Assembly: GCF_009498215.1 (NCBI RefSeq) | Contig: NZ_CP043499.1 | Span: forward strand, 372,001 to 436,000 | DNA from: Rhizobium grahamii | GTDB lineage: Bacteria; Pseudomonadota; Alphaproteobacteria; Rhizobiales; Rhizobiaceae | Direction: 5' to 3' | DNA length: 64,000 nt | Part shown: positions 1-8,286 of the stretch, in pieces | Position numbering within the stretch: the stretch's first letter is position 1 | Layout of the letters: each line of letters opens with the position of its first letter | The notes under the pieces: model-generated | Told to the model about the DNA's origin: nothing | The model's database searches: none | What the model saw: only the letters and a program-made list of their open reading frames with translations | Made by a program: the position numbers and the translations under genes

Positions 1-432
1 CGGCCCCGAGAGTGGCGACCAGCGGAGACTGGGGCGTCTATTCATACCAACGAGACGGGAAGGCAGTATGTTACGCGCTGTCAGTACCCAGGGATGCCGA
101 ACCCGCAGGGGTCGATCACGGCAGGAACTACTTTCTGATCGCGCCGGCTCAGGGTGCCGATCGAAAAGAGCCAGAAGTCATCGCTGGATATCCATTGAAG
201 GCCGGATCGATGATCGAGGTATCCATAGGTCAGAAGACGTTCCGCATGTTCACGAAGGACAACACGGGCTGGGTCAACAACACGGTCCCGCGCTCCGGAG
301 CTGATGCAAGCCTTGCGATCGGGGCGAACCATGGTTCTGCAGGCGGTCTCGGCGCGGGGAACCCACACGCGCTATAGCTATTCACTCGACGGAATTTCGA
401 AGGCTTTGGATCGCGTGTCGAACTGCAAGTGA
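1..432 (+). pseudogene. IalB-family secreted protein, cut by window edge and frameshifted
   Basis: The frame is open from the left edge, so the signal peptide and true start lie outside the window. The first frame shows invasion-associated locus B (IalB) family features: GDWGVYSYQ, VCYALSVP, VDHGRNYFLIAP, GYPLKAGS and FTKDNTGWVNN. After about position 297 this frame turns to nonsense, and the frame one base later carries the expected family ending: ELMQAL, RTMVLQAVSARGT, YSYSLDGISKALDRV, a late Cys and a stop at 430-432. One extra base around 295-298 explains this. IalB proteins are small periplasmic proteins; the family is named from Bartonella but is common in free-living rhizobia, where its role is unclear. 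It is either a real pseudogene or a base-call error. Confidence 0.75.
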
Positions 433-445
433 TTTTGCTTCGGCG

Positions 446-685
446 CTACTCGATACCAAAGGCGGCGTCGGCTTCGGGAGTGGCGACCTCATGCCGGCGA
501 TGAGCGGCGGTGCGTCCACGTCCTGCGAGCAGCAGATCGAGTTCAGCTTTTGAATTTCCAAAACGCTCGATAAGCCTGCAAGCTTCGTGCCTGCTAACGC
601 CGTACTGGCGGCGCAGGGAAAGGACGTCGTGCTGCATTTCCTGATCACTGTGGGAGGAGCCTGTAGCGTCGAGGTTCTCAATCAT
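446..685 (-). CDS. Small DUF3606-like protein
   Basis: This 79-residue protein is the last gene of a three-gene minus-strand operon. Its ATG overlaps the stop of the upstream gene as ATGA (682-685), which suggests coupled translation and supports it as a real gene. The middle, YGVSRHEACRLIERFGNS, has the helix-turn pattern of the DUF3606 family of small rhizobial proteins, in which a short amphipathic region ends in a Gly-Asn pair. There is no signal peptide or membrane segment. The family has no established function. The tail after residue 55 is Arg-rich and less conserved in look. The family assignment rests on pattern only. Confidence 0.6.
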   Translation of the reverse strand: MIENLDATGSSHSDQEMQHDVLSLRRQYGVSRHEACRLIERFGNSKAELDLLLAGRGRTAAHRRHEVATPEADAAFGIE

Positions 686-1440
686 GTCAAAGCTGCCTTT
701 ACGATCATCCAGACGGCCATCGCGACCATCATCAGGTTTTCTGTCAGTGATATGAAGCCCAGCGGAACGTTGCTGTCACCGCCGACGCAGGCGCATTTGA
801 GCTCGCGCTTTTCGACATAGACCGCCTTGAACACGGACCAGGCGCCGATTGTGCCGATGATCAGGGCAACCGGAGAAGCAATGAGGCCGAGCACTCCTCC
901 CGCAATCATCAGAACGCCGGCGAACGCTTCCGCAAATGGATAAAGATAGGCGTAACGAACCCAACGGCGTGCCAGCAGGTCGTAGCCCAGGAACATGTTC
1001 GAGAAGCTTTCGAGATCGCGCAGCTTCAGGATCGCCAGAACGCACATGCTGAGTGCGATGAACCACTCGACCGTTCGGATAGTGGCCGGCGTGCCCGACG
1101 CATAGCCGGCAGCCAAAGCCATCAGAGCTGTCATCGCAAAGACGGCAGCAACAGGCGTGTAGGAAACGGCGTTTGGATCCTTGACCGGTTTGCCAAAGAA
1201 CCGTCTGAGGTCGTCGTTTCCTCCGATGCGCCTGCCGTCGATGAAGGTTTGCGGAGTCGCCTCGACACCGTTGTCTTTCTGAAAGCGGTCTGTCACGTCG
1301 CGCGTCGTCAGCCAGTGGTCTTCGACGTCGTATCCCTCACGCGTCAGAAGATCGACGGATTTCAGGCCGAAGGGACAGATATGGTCTTTCATGACCATAC
1401 GATAGATGATCGCCTTTCTGGGCGCCCTCATCAGCATCAC
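682..1440 (-). CDS. Glutaredoxin-MauE fusion membrane protein
   Basis: The protein has 252 residues. Residues 10-80 form a glutaredoxin-like domain with the active-site variant CPFG at about 22-25 and the typical later segment TPQTFIDGRRIGG with the cis-proline. Residues 95-250 hold four to five hydrophobic helices of the MauE/DoxX type, including a CxC pair (KCAC) near residue 218. MauE-like proteins act in thiol-disulfide transfer across the membrane, so the fusion probably passes electrons between the cytoplasmic glutaredoxin domain and extracytoplasmic thiols; that role is inferred. The resolving cysteine of classical CPYC is replaced by Gly, which implies a monothiol mechanism. It sits in the middle of an operon joined by ATGA overlaps at both ends. 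Confidence 0.85.
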   Translation of the reverse strand: MMLMRAPRKAIIYRMVMKDHICPFGLKSVDLLTREGYDVEDHWLTTRDVTDRFQKDNGVEATPQTFIDGRRIGGNDDLRRFFGKPVKDPNAVSYTPVAAVFAMTALMALAAGYASGTPATIRTVEWFIALSMCVLAILKLRDLESFSNMFLGYDLLARRWVRYAYLYPFAEAFAGVLMIAGGVLGLIASPVALIIGTIGAWSVFKAVYVEKRELKCACVGGDSNVPLGFISLTENLMMVAMAVWMIVKAALT

Positions 1441-1655
1441 GGCATTCCCGGTTCTGGTGCGGAGGCTCGCCGAAGGTCAGCGTCCTCGTATGCCCATTGG
1501 GCAAACTCGGCAAGCCCCTCGGACCTGGTGATCAGAATGCCGAAAACGCGCTGGCTATAGGAGACAACGCCGCGATCGACCAACGTCACTATTCTCTGCC
1601 GCGATCCACCGCGCGACACGTAGGCATGATCTCGCTTGATGAGTGAAGCCTGCAT
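1437..1655 (-). CDS. Hypothetical protein, first gene of the glutaredoxin-MauE operon
   Basis: This 72-residue protein has no family I recognise. The ATG at 1655 is chosen because GGGAG lies 8-12 bases upstream; an in-frame ATG at 1676 is possible but has no clear ribosome site. Its stop overlaps the ATG of the glutaredoxin-MauE gene as ATGA, so the three genes are very likely co-translated. The N-terminal half is basic (SRGGSRQRIV), the middle is hydrophobic and aromatic (VVSYSQRVFGILI), and no membrane helix is evident. A palindrome resembling the local MarR operators lies about 65-80 bases upstream. Confidence 0.6.
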   Translation of the reverse strand: MQASLIKRDHAYVSRGGSRQRIVTLVDRGVVSYSQRVFGILITRSEGLAEFAQWAYEDADLRRASAPEPGMP

Positions 1656-1720
1656 CTCCGTACTCCCGTTCTGCAAGGGATAATGGAAACGAGGCGCTGC
1701 AGTTCCGTCGCCGTGAAAAA

Positions 1721-1736
1721 TATATCATGGCGTGAT
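1721..1736. promoter_or_regulatory. Putative MarR-type operator A
   Basis: The sequence TATATCATGGCGTGAT contains inverted half-sites ATCA-N5-TGAT. It lies about 65-80 bases upstream of the start of the 1655-to-446 minus-strand operon. It matches the sites at 1987, 5911, 5949, 6434 and 8446 in half-site sequence and spacing. Binding by the MarR protein encoded at 5982-6416 is inferred. Confidence 0.5.
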
Positions 1737-1748
1737 GGGTTTGGCTGC

Positions 1749-1835
1749 TTAGAGATAGAAGAGAATAAAGACCGATCCGCTGGAAATTCCAGCGCACAAG
1801 ACGGCGGCACCCGCCAGAAAGAGCTTCAAATCCAT
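1749..1835 (-). CDS. Very small membrane protein (28 aa)
   Basis: A 28-residue frame starts at the ATG at 1835 and reads MDLKLFLAGAAVLCAGISS followed by a hydrophobic end. It is almost entirely one transmembrane helix with a charged start. I recognise no family. Support comes from composition and from the presence of three similar tiny single-helix proteins elsewhere in the first 9 kb (2814, 8287 and 8642), all on the minus strand. A longer frame with an upstream ATG exists, but its extra N-terminal part looks non-coding. Confidence 0.45.
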   Translation of the reverse strand: MDLKLFLAGAAVLCAGISSGSVFILFYL

Positions 1836-1986
1836 TTTGTCAGCCTCAATCGACGGACTGGTCGGTCGCGACTTGCGAGACCATATCCGGCAGCTCTCCG
1901 GGGATTGCAGCGATAGCGAACATGACGGCCACGTAGGTTGCAAGACTGCTGAAAGGAATGCTGTTTTCGTCACCGCCTCATCCTTT

Positions 1987-2003
1987 TATATCATGTGGTG
2001 ACA
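1987..2003. promoter_or_regulatory. Putative MarR-type operator B
   Basis: TATATCATGTGGTGACA contains ATCA-N5-TGAC, one base from the other local operators. It lies about 65-80 bases upstream of the preferred start of the response regulator at 2068, the same spacing as operator A to its operon. Assignment to the nearby MarR protein is inferred. Confidence 0.45.
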
Positions 2004-2067
2004 TTCTTTAACCCTTCGCCCATATTGTCAATCCTGAATGCAGGCTGAACAAAAGAAATGGGGAGCG

Positions 2068-2469
2068 ATGACTGTCGAAAAAATTCTGATCGTGGAGGAC
2101 GACTCCATTCTGGCCGCCGACCTGCGGGAAATCGTGTCAAGTTTTGGTTTCGAGACTTCGGGCATTGCCGACACTTGGGAAACTGCCAAAGCGCTCGCTC
2201 CCTTCAGCACGATCGCGCTCGTCGACATTAATTTGCGTGACGGGGCGACCGGGCCGAGGATCGCGCAGTACCTGGCCAGCGAGTTCGGCGTCGCCGTGGT
2301 GATGGTAACCGGAAGCCCAGAGGACGTGCGCTCCGGCCTCCTTGACGTCGTTGGCGTGATCTCCAAGCCAGTCCATCCTACGATAATCGGGAAAGTGCTG
2401 ACCTACCTGCAGGAGGTTCGCAAGGGCGGCCGGGGCATCCCGCCGGGTGGAATGCGTCTTTTCGGCTGA
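2068..2469 (+). CDS. Single-domain response regulator (receiver only)
   Basis: The 133-residue protein is a stand-alone CheY-like receiver. Counting from the ATG at 2068, the acidic pocket is E10-D11-D12, the phospho-acceptor is D53 (ALVDINL), the conserved Thr is T81 (VTG) and the Lys is K100 (ISKP). There is no output domain, so it would act by protein contact, for example on a histidine kinase or phosphotransferase. GGGGAGCG just before 2068 supports this start; an ATG at 2038 is in frame but has no good ribosome site. Such orphan receivers are common in rhizobia. No kinase gene is adjacent. Confidence 0.85.
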   Translation: MTVEKILIVEDDSILAADLREIVSSFGFETSGIADTWETAKALAPFSTIALVDINLRDGATGPRIAQYLASEFGVAVVMVTGSPEDVRSGLLDVVGVISKPVHPTIIGKVLTYLQEVRKGGRGIPPGGMRLFG

Positions 2470-2489
2470 ATTCAACAGGGCACGGGGGA

Positions 2490-2792
2490 ATGATGGACGA
2501 TATACGCGCGGAACTCGGCCATTGGGTGGGCCGAATTGAAACTATTCTCATCGAGAGAGGTGTGCTCGACGAGCAAGGGCATATCGCAACGGGCATCGGC
2601 CTCTCTCTCCCAGCGGAAATCGAGGAAACGCTCGACGGGTTCATCGAGAACCCGATCGAACTGATCGGTCTTTTGAAGATTTCCCGTGACGCTCGCGATG
2701 GCCGACCGCTCTCGCCGGCTGTCCTCATGGCAGCACACCTCATGGCGCGCGAGGTCCTGCAGGCTCTTCAGGGCGCCGAGTCGAATCCTTAA
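2490..2792 (+). CDS. Hypothetical protein after the response regulator
   Basis: This 100-residue acidic protein starts 20 bases after the receiver gene on the same strand, behind a GGGGGA ribosome site, and is probably co-transcribed with it. It looks alpha-helical (AELGHWVGRIETILIER at the start, MAAHLMAREVLQALQ at the end), with no membrane helix and no cysteine. I do not recognise the family. Its position suggests a partner of the single-domain receiver, but nothing in the sequence proves that. Confidence 0.6.
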   Translation: MMDDIRAELGHWVGRIETILIERGVLDEQGHIATGIGLSLPAEIEETLDGFIENPIELIGLLKISRDARDGRPLSPAVLMAAHLMAREVLQALQGAESNP

Positions 2793-2813
2793 GAGGTCCG
2801 CTGCGACCTCGCA

Positions 2814-2903
2814 TCAGACCGTCATGGCAACGATCCAAACAATAGCCCCTATCCCAAGGACTGTCGCAAGGCCGATAGCGATGTAGTTCGGTTCACCATT
2901 CAT
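2814..2903 (-). CDS. Very small membrane protein (29 aa)
   Basis: The frame starts at the ATG at 2903 with MNGEPNYIAIGLATVLGIG and continues as one hydrophobic helix ending in MTV. The short polar start and single helix are typical of small inner-membrane proteins. No family is recognised. It is one of four tiny single-helix proteins on the minus strand in this region. The AT-rich stretch upstream (2901-2914) contains repeated ATCATAT but is not a clean copy of the local operator. Confidence 0.45.
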   Translation of the reverse strand: MNGEPNYIAIGLATVLGIGAIVWIVAMTV

Positions 2904-2996
2904 CATATCATATAGCTAGCCCTGGGAAACCGAAGTCAGAGGGCCGCGAGTGTTTCGAAGCGGTGAATATCCGACTTCCGGTTGCCTTCTAAAAGA

Positions 2997-5279
2997 TCAG
3001 ACATCCGGTTCTATACGGACGGGAATCGATTTCGAGGCTGGCGTCTTCGACAGTTCATCGTGGTGGTCGATGGCGTTCAGAATGTTGCATTCGGGATAGT
3101 AGGAGCAGATCGTGCCCTTCGGCAGCGCATGAGGGGTAACGACAAGCCCTGCAAGCTCTCGTCTGCGGCCATCCTCGAAGTCGCTGACAAGCCTTACCTT
3201 TTGTCCCGGCTCAAGTCCGGCCGCCGCGATGTCATCGGCGCACATCAGGACGACGTCGCGCGTGCCCTCGATCCCGCGGAAGCGATCGGAATAGCCGTAG
3301 ATCGTTGTGTTGAACTGGTCGTTCGACCGCATCGTCAGCAGTCGATAGCGGCCCGGCTTGTCGTCGAAAGACAGCGAGTTCAGTTGGTCGGGGGTTGTGA
3401 AAAGGGCTTTCTTCTCCGGCGTCTTCCACACTCGTTCGTGCGCGGCGTTTCCGCGATAGAAGCCGCCGGGAATGTTCAGACGAGCATTGTAATCCGCGAA
3501 GTCTTCCGGATAGGTCTTCTCGATGAGGTCGCGCACAAGCGAATAGTCTTCGGTCCACTCGTCCCAAGTTACTTTCGGATTTTGCGGAAGCGTGGCTTTT
3601 GCGATGCTCGCGATGATCGCCAACTCGCTTTTGAGATGCTCCGATGCCGGCCTGCGTTTTCCGACCGAACCGTGGATATGCGAGAAGCTGTCTTCGATTG
3701 ACACGGACTGGTTTCCCGTCGCCTGCTCATCGATCTCGGAGCGGGAGAGGCAGGGCAGGATATAAGCTTGGCGACCGGGAAAGAGATGGCTTCGGTTGAG
3801 CTTGGTCGACACCATCACGGTCAATTCCTGGTCGGACCATGCCCGCTCCATCTCCTTCTGATCGGGTACTGCTCGCAGGAGGTTGCCGCCAAGCGAAACG
3901 AAGCCCTTTATTGTGCCTTTCATTAGGCCTTTTACGGCATCGACGATATGGGTGCCGTCTTCCGTCGGCGGGTCGAAAGCAAATAACGCCTTGAGCTTAT
4001 CCATCGGGACGAGTTTGGCTTTCTCGGCGATCCCGACAGTTCGCTGGCCCTGGACGTTCGAATGACCGCGCACTGGACAGACGCCAGCACCGTCGCGTCC
4101 AATGTTTCCGCGAAGGAGAAGAAGATTGACGAGCATCGCAATGTTAAGGGCACCCCTGGAATGTTGCGTCAGTCCCATCCCATACACACCGATAACCCGC
4201 TCCGCCTTGACGTAGATGTCGCCTGCGTTGCGGATGTCGGCTTCGGCCAGGCCGCTCTCGCGTTCGATGTCTGTCCAAGAGACACGCCGGACACAATCGA
4301 TGAAGTCTTCGAAGCCTGTCGTGTGCTGCTCGATGAAGGGGACATCGAGGACGCGCTTGACGCCCCGCGCCTTGGCGTCGTCGTCGGCTTCGACCACCAC
4401 CTTGCAGAGGCCGAGGATTGCCGCAACGTCGCCGCCGCACTGGACCTGCAGGTAGAGGTTCGAAATTAAAGTCTCTTCGCCCGTCAGCATTTGGCGCGGG
4501 CTTTGCGGATTGACGAAGCTGACGAGACCTTGCTCGATTACCGGATTGAAGGTGACGATTTTGGCACCGCGCTGCTTCGCCTCCTGCAGGGGATGAAGGA
4601 ACCGCGGGCTGTTGCTGCCAGGGTTCTGGCCAAAGAAGAATAAGCAATCGGTTTCTTCCAGATCCTTCCACACGACGGTTCCGACCGGCGAGCCGATCAC
4701 GTTCGTGAGGCCGACCGACGTCGTCTCGTGACACATGTTCGAGCTTTGCGGGAGGTTGTTGTTACCGTAGAGACGCGCCATGAGCGCATAGAGGTAGGAG
4801 GCTTCAAGGCCGGCATGACCGGAGGAATAGAAAACGACGTCTTTCGGGGCTAGGCGTTTCAACGAATCGCCGATTGCCGCGAAGGCCTCCTCCCAGCCTA
4901 CTTCGACGTACCGATCGGTTTGGGCGTCGTAGCGCATGGGATGCGTCAGTCTCCCGGTCATCTCGAGGTCATAGTCCTTCCATTCCCGGAGTTCGCTGAC
5001 TGTATGATCCTTCCAGAACTCGGGCGTGCATCGCGCCGACGTCGATTCCCACAGCGTCGCCTTGGCGCCGTTCTCGCAGAATTCGAAGGGATGATAGTTC
5101 GCCGGTTTGGGCCAGGCGCAGGAAACGCACATGAAGCCTCCCGGCTTGTTCTGGCTCTTTAAGGTCTCCAAAACCGTAGGGTTGGACAGGCTCTCGCCGT
5201 AGATGCGTGCGATCGATCTCAGCGAACCCCAACCGCCAGCCGGACCTTCGGACGCGGGGTCTGTCAAATGCTCGTTCAT
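2997..5279 (-). CDS. YdeP/FdhF-type molybdopterin oxidoreductase
   Basis: The 760-residue protein matches the YdeP branch of formate-dehydrogenase-like molybdopterin enzymes. Visible landmarks are CVSCAWPKP and EFCENGAKAT near residues 50-73, NMCHETTSVGL near 180, FFFGQNPGSNSPRFL, the molybdopterin-binding segment RGNIGRDGAGVCPVRGHSN near 395, and a C-terminal molydopterin dinucleotide-binding domain with RSNDQFNTTIYGYSDRFRG. No twin-arginine signal is present, so it should be cytoplasmic. In E. coli YdeP contributes to acid resistance; the substrate is not established. The nearby ClC antiporter and NhaA fit a pH-stress role. Symbols such as ydeP or fdhA would be by similarity only. Confidence 0.88.
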   Translation of the reverse strand: MNEHLTDPASEGPAGGWGSLRSIARIYGESLSNPTVLETLKSQNKPGGFMCVSCAWPKPANYHPFEFCENGAKATLWESTSARCTPEFWKDHTVSELREWKDYDLEMTGRLTHPMRYDAQTDRYVEVGWEEAFAAIGDSLKRLAPKDVVFYSSGHAGLEASYLYALMARLYGNNNLPQSSNMCHETTSVGLTNVIGSPVGTVVWKDLEETDCLFFFGQNPGSNSPRFLHPLQEAKQRGAKIVTFNPVIEQGLVSFVNPQSPRQMLTGEETLISNLYLQVQCGGDVAAILGLCKVVVEADDDAKARGVKRVLDVPFIEQHTTGFEDFIDCVRRVSWTDIERESGLAEADIRNAGDIYVKAERVIGVYGMGLTQHSRGALNIAMLVNLLLLRGNIGRDGAGVCPVRGHSNVQGQRTVGIAEKAKLVPMDKLKALFAFDPPTEDGTHIVDAVKGLMKGTIKGFVSLGGNLLRAVPDQKEMERAWSDQELTVMVSTKLNRSHLFPGRQAYILPCLSRSEIDEQATGNQSVSIEDSFSHIHGSVGKRRPASEHLKSELAIIASIAKATLPQNPKVTWDEWTEDYSLVRDLIEKTYPEDFADYNARLNIPGGFYRGNAAHERVWKTPEKKALFTTPDQLNSLSFDDKPGRYRLLTMRSNDQFNTTIYGYSDRFRGIEGTRDVVLMCADDIAAAGLEPGQKVRLVSDFEDGRRRELAGLVVTPHALPKGTICSYYPECNILNAIDHHDELSKTPASKSIPVRIEPDV

Positions 5280-5411
5280 GAAAGCCTCTCCTCGGATACC
5301 ATAGACAAACGCCCCTGCGCCGTCGCGGTTGCTTGATGAAGAAGTTTTAATGAGCGGGGCTCAAACGATCTTGCGCCGACGGTGTCGGATGAAGCCGATC
5401 AATGAAGAAAG

Positions 5412-5444
5412 GCGGCCCGCCCGAAATCATTTCGGGCGGGCCGC
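5412..5444 (-). terminator. Strong stem-loop terminator
   Basis: A perfect 16-base inverted repeat (arms 5412-5427 and 5429-5444, rich in GGCCCGCCCG) lies just beyond the stop of the 5481-5894 gene. Read on the minus strand the stem is followed by a T-rich run (CCTTTCTTC), so it most likely ends that transcript. It also separates this gene from the molybdopterin oxidoreductase. Confidence 0.8.
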
Positions 5445-5480
5445 TGGCTAGCCGGACATCTCATCGCATCCGGCCAGTCT

Positions 5481-5894
5481 CTAGCTGTCCGTGACCGCAG
5501 GATCGGTCGCAGTCGGCAGCTCCTTGAGTTTCATGAGCTGATCGGCGCAGGCGTCGGTCGCATTGGCAACGGTGTCGTCGATACCCGCAACTTTCGCCCA
5601 TCCACCTTCCTTGATGAAGTCGTCGCGTTGCCACGACGATTTAGCCTGCAGAGCTTTGAGATTGTCTGCCGCATCACTCGCTGTGACGAAATTGTGCACG
5701 CATACGCCGGCAACCAGTTCGGTCCTTGCGTCCCGCACGGCAATATCTGTCATCACATGCGCACGCCCCGTTGTCGTCCAGCCTCCCCAGGTGAAGCCGA
5801 GCAGCATCGTCACTGCCGATGCGGCGACTATTGACCATCCCCACATTGTCTTGGATGGCCGGTAGTTCGACCAGCCCCGCATATCATCCGTCAT
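5481..5894 (-). CDS. Membrane-anchored periplasmic hypothetical protein
   Basis: The 137-residue protein has one transmembrane segment at about residues 18-38 (WGWSIVAASAVTMLLGFTW) and a mostly helical extracytoplasmic part with two cysteines (VCVHNF and DACADQL). I do not recognise a named family. A CTCCTCCTT stretch read in reverse gives a strong ribosome site before 5894. Two ATCA-N5-TGAT palindromes lie in its upstream region (5911 and 5949), between it and the marR gene, so it is the likeliest direct target of that regulator. A strong terminator follows it. Confidence 0.75.
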   Translation of the reverse strand: MTDDMRGWSNYRPSKTMWGWSIVAASAVTMLLGFTWGGWTTTGRAHVMTDIAVRDARTELVAGVCVHNFVTASDAADNLKALQAKSSWQRDDFIKEGGWAKVAGIDDTVANATDACADQLMKLKELPTATDPAVTDS

Positions 5895-5910
5895 AGCTGT
5901 TCTCCTCCTT

Positions 5911-5927
5911 TATATCACGTCATGATA
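5911..5927. promoter_or_regulatory. Putative MarR-type operator D
   Basis: TATATCACGTCATGATA has perfect ATCA-N5-TGAT half-sites and TATA flanks on the left. It lies 17-33 bases upstream of the start of the 5481-5894 gene, placed to block transcription. Confidence 0.6.
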
Positions 5928-5948
5928 CAAAACGAGGGCTAGAGATCA

Positions 5949-5961
5949 ATCACGGCGTGAT
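5949..5961. promoter_or_regulatory. Putative MarR-type operator E
   Basis: ATCACGGCGTGAT is an ATCA-N5-TGAT palindrome between the end of marR and the 5481-5894 gene, about 55-67 bases upstream of the latter. Together with the site at 5911 it gives a double operator. Confidence 0.5.
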
Positions 5962-5981
5962 CAAAAAAAGGTGACGTGCCT

Positions 5982-6416
5982 TCAGGCCAACTCGGTGACC
6001 TGGCGCAGGCGAGAGAGTGATTCCGCCAGCAGCGGCTCGTTCTCCAACATGCCCTCGACATGGACGCGGGCGAGAGCTTCCAGCACGTCACGACCTTTTG
6101 ACGTCATGCCGATCATGACGCTGCGCTTGTCGTCCTCAGCAGGAATTCGTTCAGCTAGCCCCGCAGAACACATGCGATCGACGAGCTGAACGGCGCCGTT
6201 GTGGTGCATAAGCATTTGCTCGGCGAGATCACGCAGCCTCACCTGCCGGTCAGGAGATGAGCGCACGACAAGCAGGGCCTGATATTGGGCCGAGGTTACG
6301 CCCGCTTCGGCGAGCGCGGCCTCGCTGAACGCTAGGAAGCGTCGCATGGCAAGCCTGAAGCCGGCCAATCCGTCATAGACTTGGTCGCTTAGGGCCGCTG
6401 ATTTTGAACGGGGCAT
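5982..6416 (-). CDS. MarR-family transcriptional regulator
   Basis: The 144-residue protein has the MarR winged-helix layout: helical dimer arm, then VTSAQYQALLVVRSSPD, LRDLAEQMLMHHNGAVQLVDRM as the recognition region, the wing with RIPAEDDKRSVMIGMTSKG, and a C-terminal dimerisation helix. MarR proteins are usually repressors released by small ligands or oxidation and often control their own gene. A close match to the local operator lies 18-34 bases upstream of its start (6434-6450), which fits autoregulation. I infer that it controls several of the neighbouring stress genes; the ligand is unknown. Confidence 0.9.
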   Translation of the reverse strand: MPRSKSAALSDQVYDGLAGFRLAMRRFLAFSEAALAEAGVTSAQYQALLVVRSSPDRQVRLRDLAEQMLMHHNGAVQLVDRMCSAGLAERIPAEDDKRSVMIGMTSKGRDVLEALARVHVEGMLENEPLLAESLSRLRQVTELA

Positions 6417-6433
6417 GAAAAAGACCTTGTATG

Positions 6434-6450
6434 TGTCATGATATGATATA
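6434..6450. promoter_or_regulatory. Putative MarR autoregulatory operator F
   Basis: Read on the minus strand the site is TATATCATATCATGACA, nearly the same as the site at 5911 in position of half-sites and flanks. It sits 18-34 bases upstream of the marR start codon. Confidence 0.6.
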
Positions 6451-6628
6451 AATTCGCGTGGCCACGCTTGGGAGAACGGTTCGCGAGCAGATCGAGTTCA
6501 TGCGGGAGGCGCTGCAAAGCAGCGGCATTTACTTGACGTTCGCGAACCATCATCCCATCAAATTGGCGTGATGACTGTGCCAAATTCGTGACGTCGAAAA
6601 ATTTTCAGTGCAGGTGGTTCGTTCGACA

Positions 6629-6835
6629 ATGCCCGTGGAAATCAGCCGATATGCGATCCGGTTGGAACATGACAGCACATCGACGGTCTACGATATCTGT
6701 ACAGGCTGGCCAGCGGAGTATCTCGGCCGATCGCTGGATGGACTTCAAGAAACAGAAGCTCGTCGGTTCTGCATGGTGATCAACGCGATCTATCGTCATC
6801 GCATGCGAACTATCGATCACGAGATCGAACAATAG
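6629..6835 (+). CDS. Hypothetical small protein
   Basis: A 68-residue frame begins MPVEISRYAIRLEHDSTSTV and contains YDICTGWPAEYLGRSLDGL and a helical end. Composition is protein-like and better than the overlapping minus-strand frame. There is no obvious ribosome site, and a GTG at 6608 is a possible earlier start. Half of the local palindrome (GGCGTGAT) occurs at about 6565-6572 upstream. No family recognised. Confidence 0.4.
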   Translation: MPVEISRYAIRLEHDSTSTVYDICTGWPAEYLGRSLDGLQETEARRFCMVINAIYRHRMRTIDHEIEQ

Positions 6836-6897
6836 GCGCTTTCCGAAGCGGGCCGTTAACGCTTTCAACAATAGCGAAGGGTCATGCTCTGAAACCC

Positions 6898-8253
6898 TCA
6901 GAAATGATGCTCATCGGGATCGATATCGAGTTTGCGCCGCGCCCGGATGGCCGCGGCGATGAACACCCGTGACAGGCCATGATAGAGCGGTTCGCGGGAG
7001 AGAATGCGCGAGGTCACGTAGCCGATCATCGAGACCGCCATGATCGGGATGACGGCCTGGTGGTCGCCGGTCATTTCCAGAATGATGACGAAGGCGGTCA
7101 TCGGCGCCTGCACGACGCCGGAGAAATAGGCGGCCATGCCGAGGATGGCGGGGAGCGCGATGCTGGTGCCGAGCAGCGAGCCGACAGCGCTGCCGAAACC
7201 GGCGCCGACGGCGAGCGATGGCGCGAAGATGCCGCCCGGAATGCCTGAGATCATCGACAGGAAGCTTGCGGCCAGTTTCTCGACGAAGAACAGCAGCGGC
7301 AGCGCATGGCCCTCGACTGCGCCGCGCGCCTGCTCGTAACCGGTGCCGAAGGTGGTGCCGCCGGAGAGGATGCCGATCACGGCAATCGCCAGCCCGCAGA
7401 TCCCGGCGAGTACAAGCATGCGCTTCAGGGGTTGCGGCTGCGTCCAGCGGCGGATCCTCTGGCCGAAATGCAGGGCAAAGCCGCTAAACGCTGCGCCGAG
7501 CGCGCCGCCGCCGATACCGCAGACCAGCACGAGGCCCCAGTCGCGCAATTGCGTTGGCGCCGCAGAGGCTTCGCCGAAATAGTTATAGCTGCCGGAAAGC
7601 CCCAGCGCCGCAAGACCGGCGAGGATGACCGCGGTCAGCACCAGCCCGTTGGCCCGCGACTCATAGGTGCGGCTCATCTCCTCGATGGCGAAGACGATAC
7701 CGGCGAGCGGCGTGTTGAAGGCCGCCGCGATGCCTGCAGCCGACCCGGCGAGGATCAGCCCGCGTGCCTGCGCCATGCCGCCAAAGCGGGCGACCGCCAG
7801 CATGATCGAGGCACCCACCTGCACCGTCGGCCCTTCGCGGCCGATTGAGGCGCCGGAAAACAGCCCGAGCACCGTCAGCACGATCTTGCCGAAGGCGATC
7901 CGGAGCGACAGGAGCCGTGTGCGGTCCTCTTCCTCGCGCAGATGCCGGGCGGCGATCGCCTGCGGAATGCCGCTGCCCTGCGAATTCGGAAACAGCGTCG
8001 CCGCCAGATAGGCCGACAGCATGAAGATCGAGGGGGTCAGGGCGAGCGGCAGCAGGAAAGCCCATTCGCCCGAGGATGTCAGGGTGCCGAACGCCTTCTG
8101 CGCCAGGTCGGCGAGCTTGGCGAAACCGACGCTGATCACCCCGATCGCCAGGGCGCCGCACCAGAACACCAGCCGCGGCCGCCAGAGCGAAAACGATCCC
8201 CAGAAAACACGGGAACGGCGGAGCAGCTTGGAATTGCGATAGGAGGCGGGCAT
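6898..8253 (-). CDS. ClC-family chloride channel / H+:Cl- antiporter
   Basis: The 451-residue membrane protein has the ClC signatures in order: GSGIPQ at 93-98, GREGP at 138-142 with the gating glutamate E140, a paired glutamate E191-E192 at the place of the internal proton glutamate of E. coli ClC-ec1, and GGIFAPSLAVGAGFG near 345-360. Keeping both glutamates points to a proton-coupled antiporter rather than a channel. There is no CBS domain. ClC antiporters help E. coli survive extreme acid, working with proton-consuming enzymes; the nearby YdeP-like protein makes that role plausible here, but it is inferred. It is transcribed away from marR's target region as a single gene. Confidence 0.92.
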   Translation of the reverse strand: MPASYRNSKLLRRSRVFWGSFSLWRPRLVFWCGALAIGVISVGFAKLADLAQKAFGTLTSSGEWAFLLPLALTPSIFMLSAYLAATLFPNSQGSGIPQAIAARHLREEEDRTRLLSLRIAFGKIVLTVLGLFSGASIGREGPTVQVGASIMLAVARFGGMAQARGLILAGSAAGIAAAFNTPLAGIVFAIEEMSRTYESRANGLVLTAVILAGLAALGLSGSYNYFGEASAAPTQLRDWGLVLVCGIGGGALGAAFSGFALHFGQRIRRWTQPQPLKRMLVLAGICGLAIAVIGILSGGTTFGTGYEQARGAVEGHALPLLFFVEKLAASFLSMISGIPGGIFAPSLAVGAGFGSAVGSLLGTSIALPAILGMAAYFSGVVQAPMTAFVIILEMTGDHQAVIPIMAVSMIGYVTSRILSREPLYHGLSRVFIAAAIRARRKLDIDPDEHHF

Positions 8254-8286
8254 GGGGAACTCGGAAAGAGCGACGCATTCGCAAGA

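Noticed and set aside
2901..2914. Possible extra MarR operator (ATCATATCATAT)
   Set aside because: It lacks the TGAY half-site at the right spacing and is a direct repeat rather than a palindrome.
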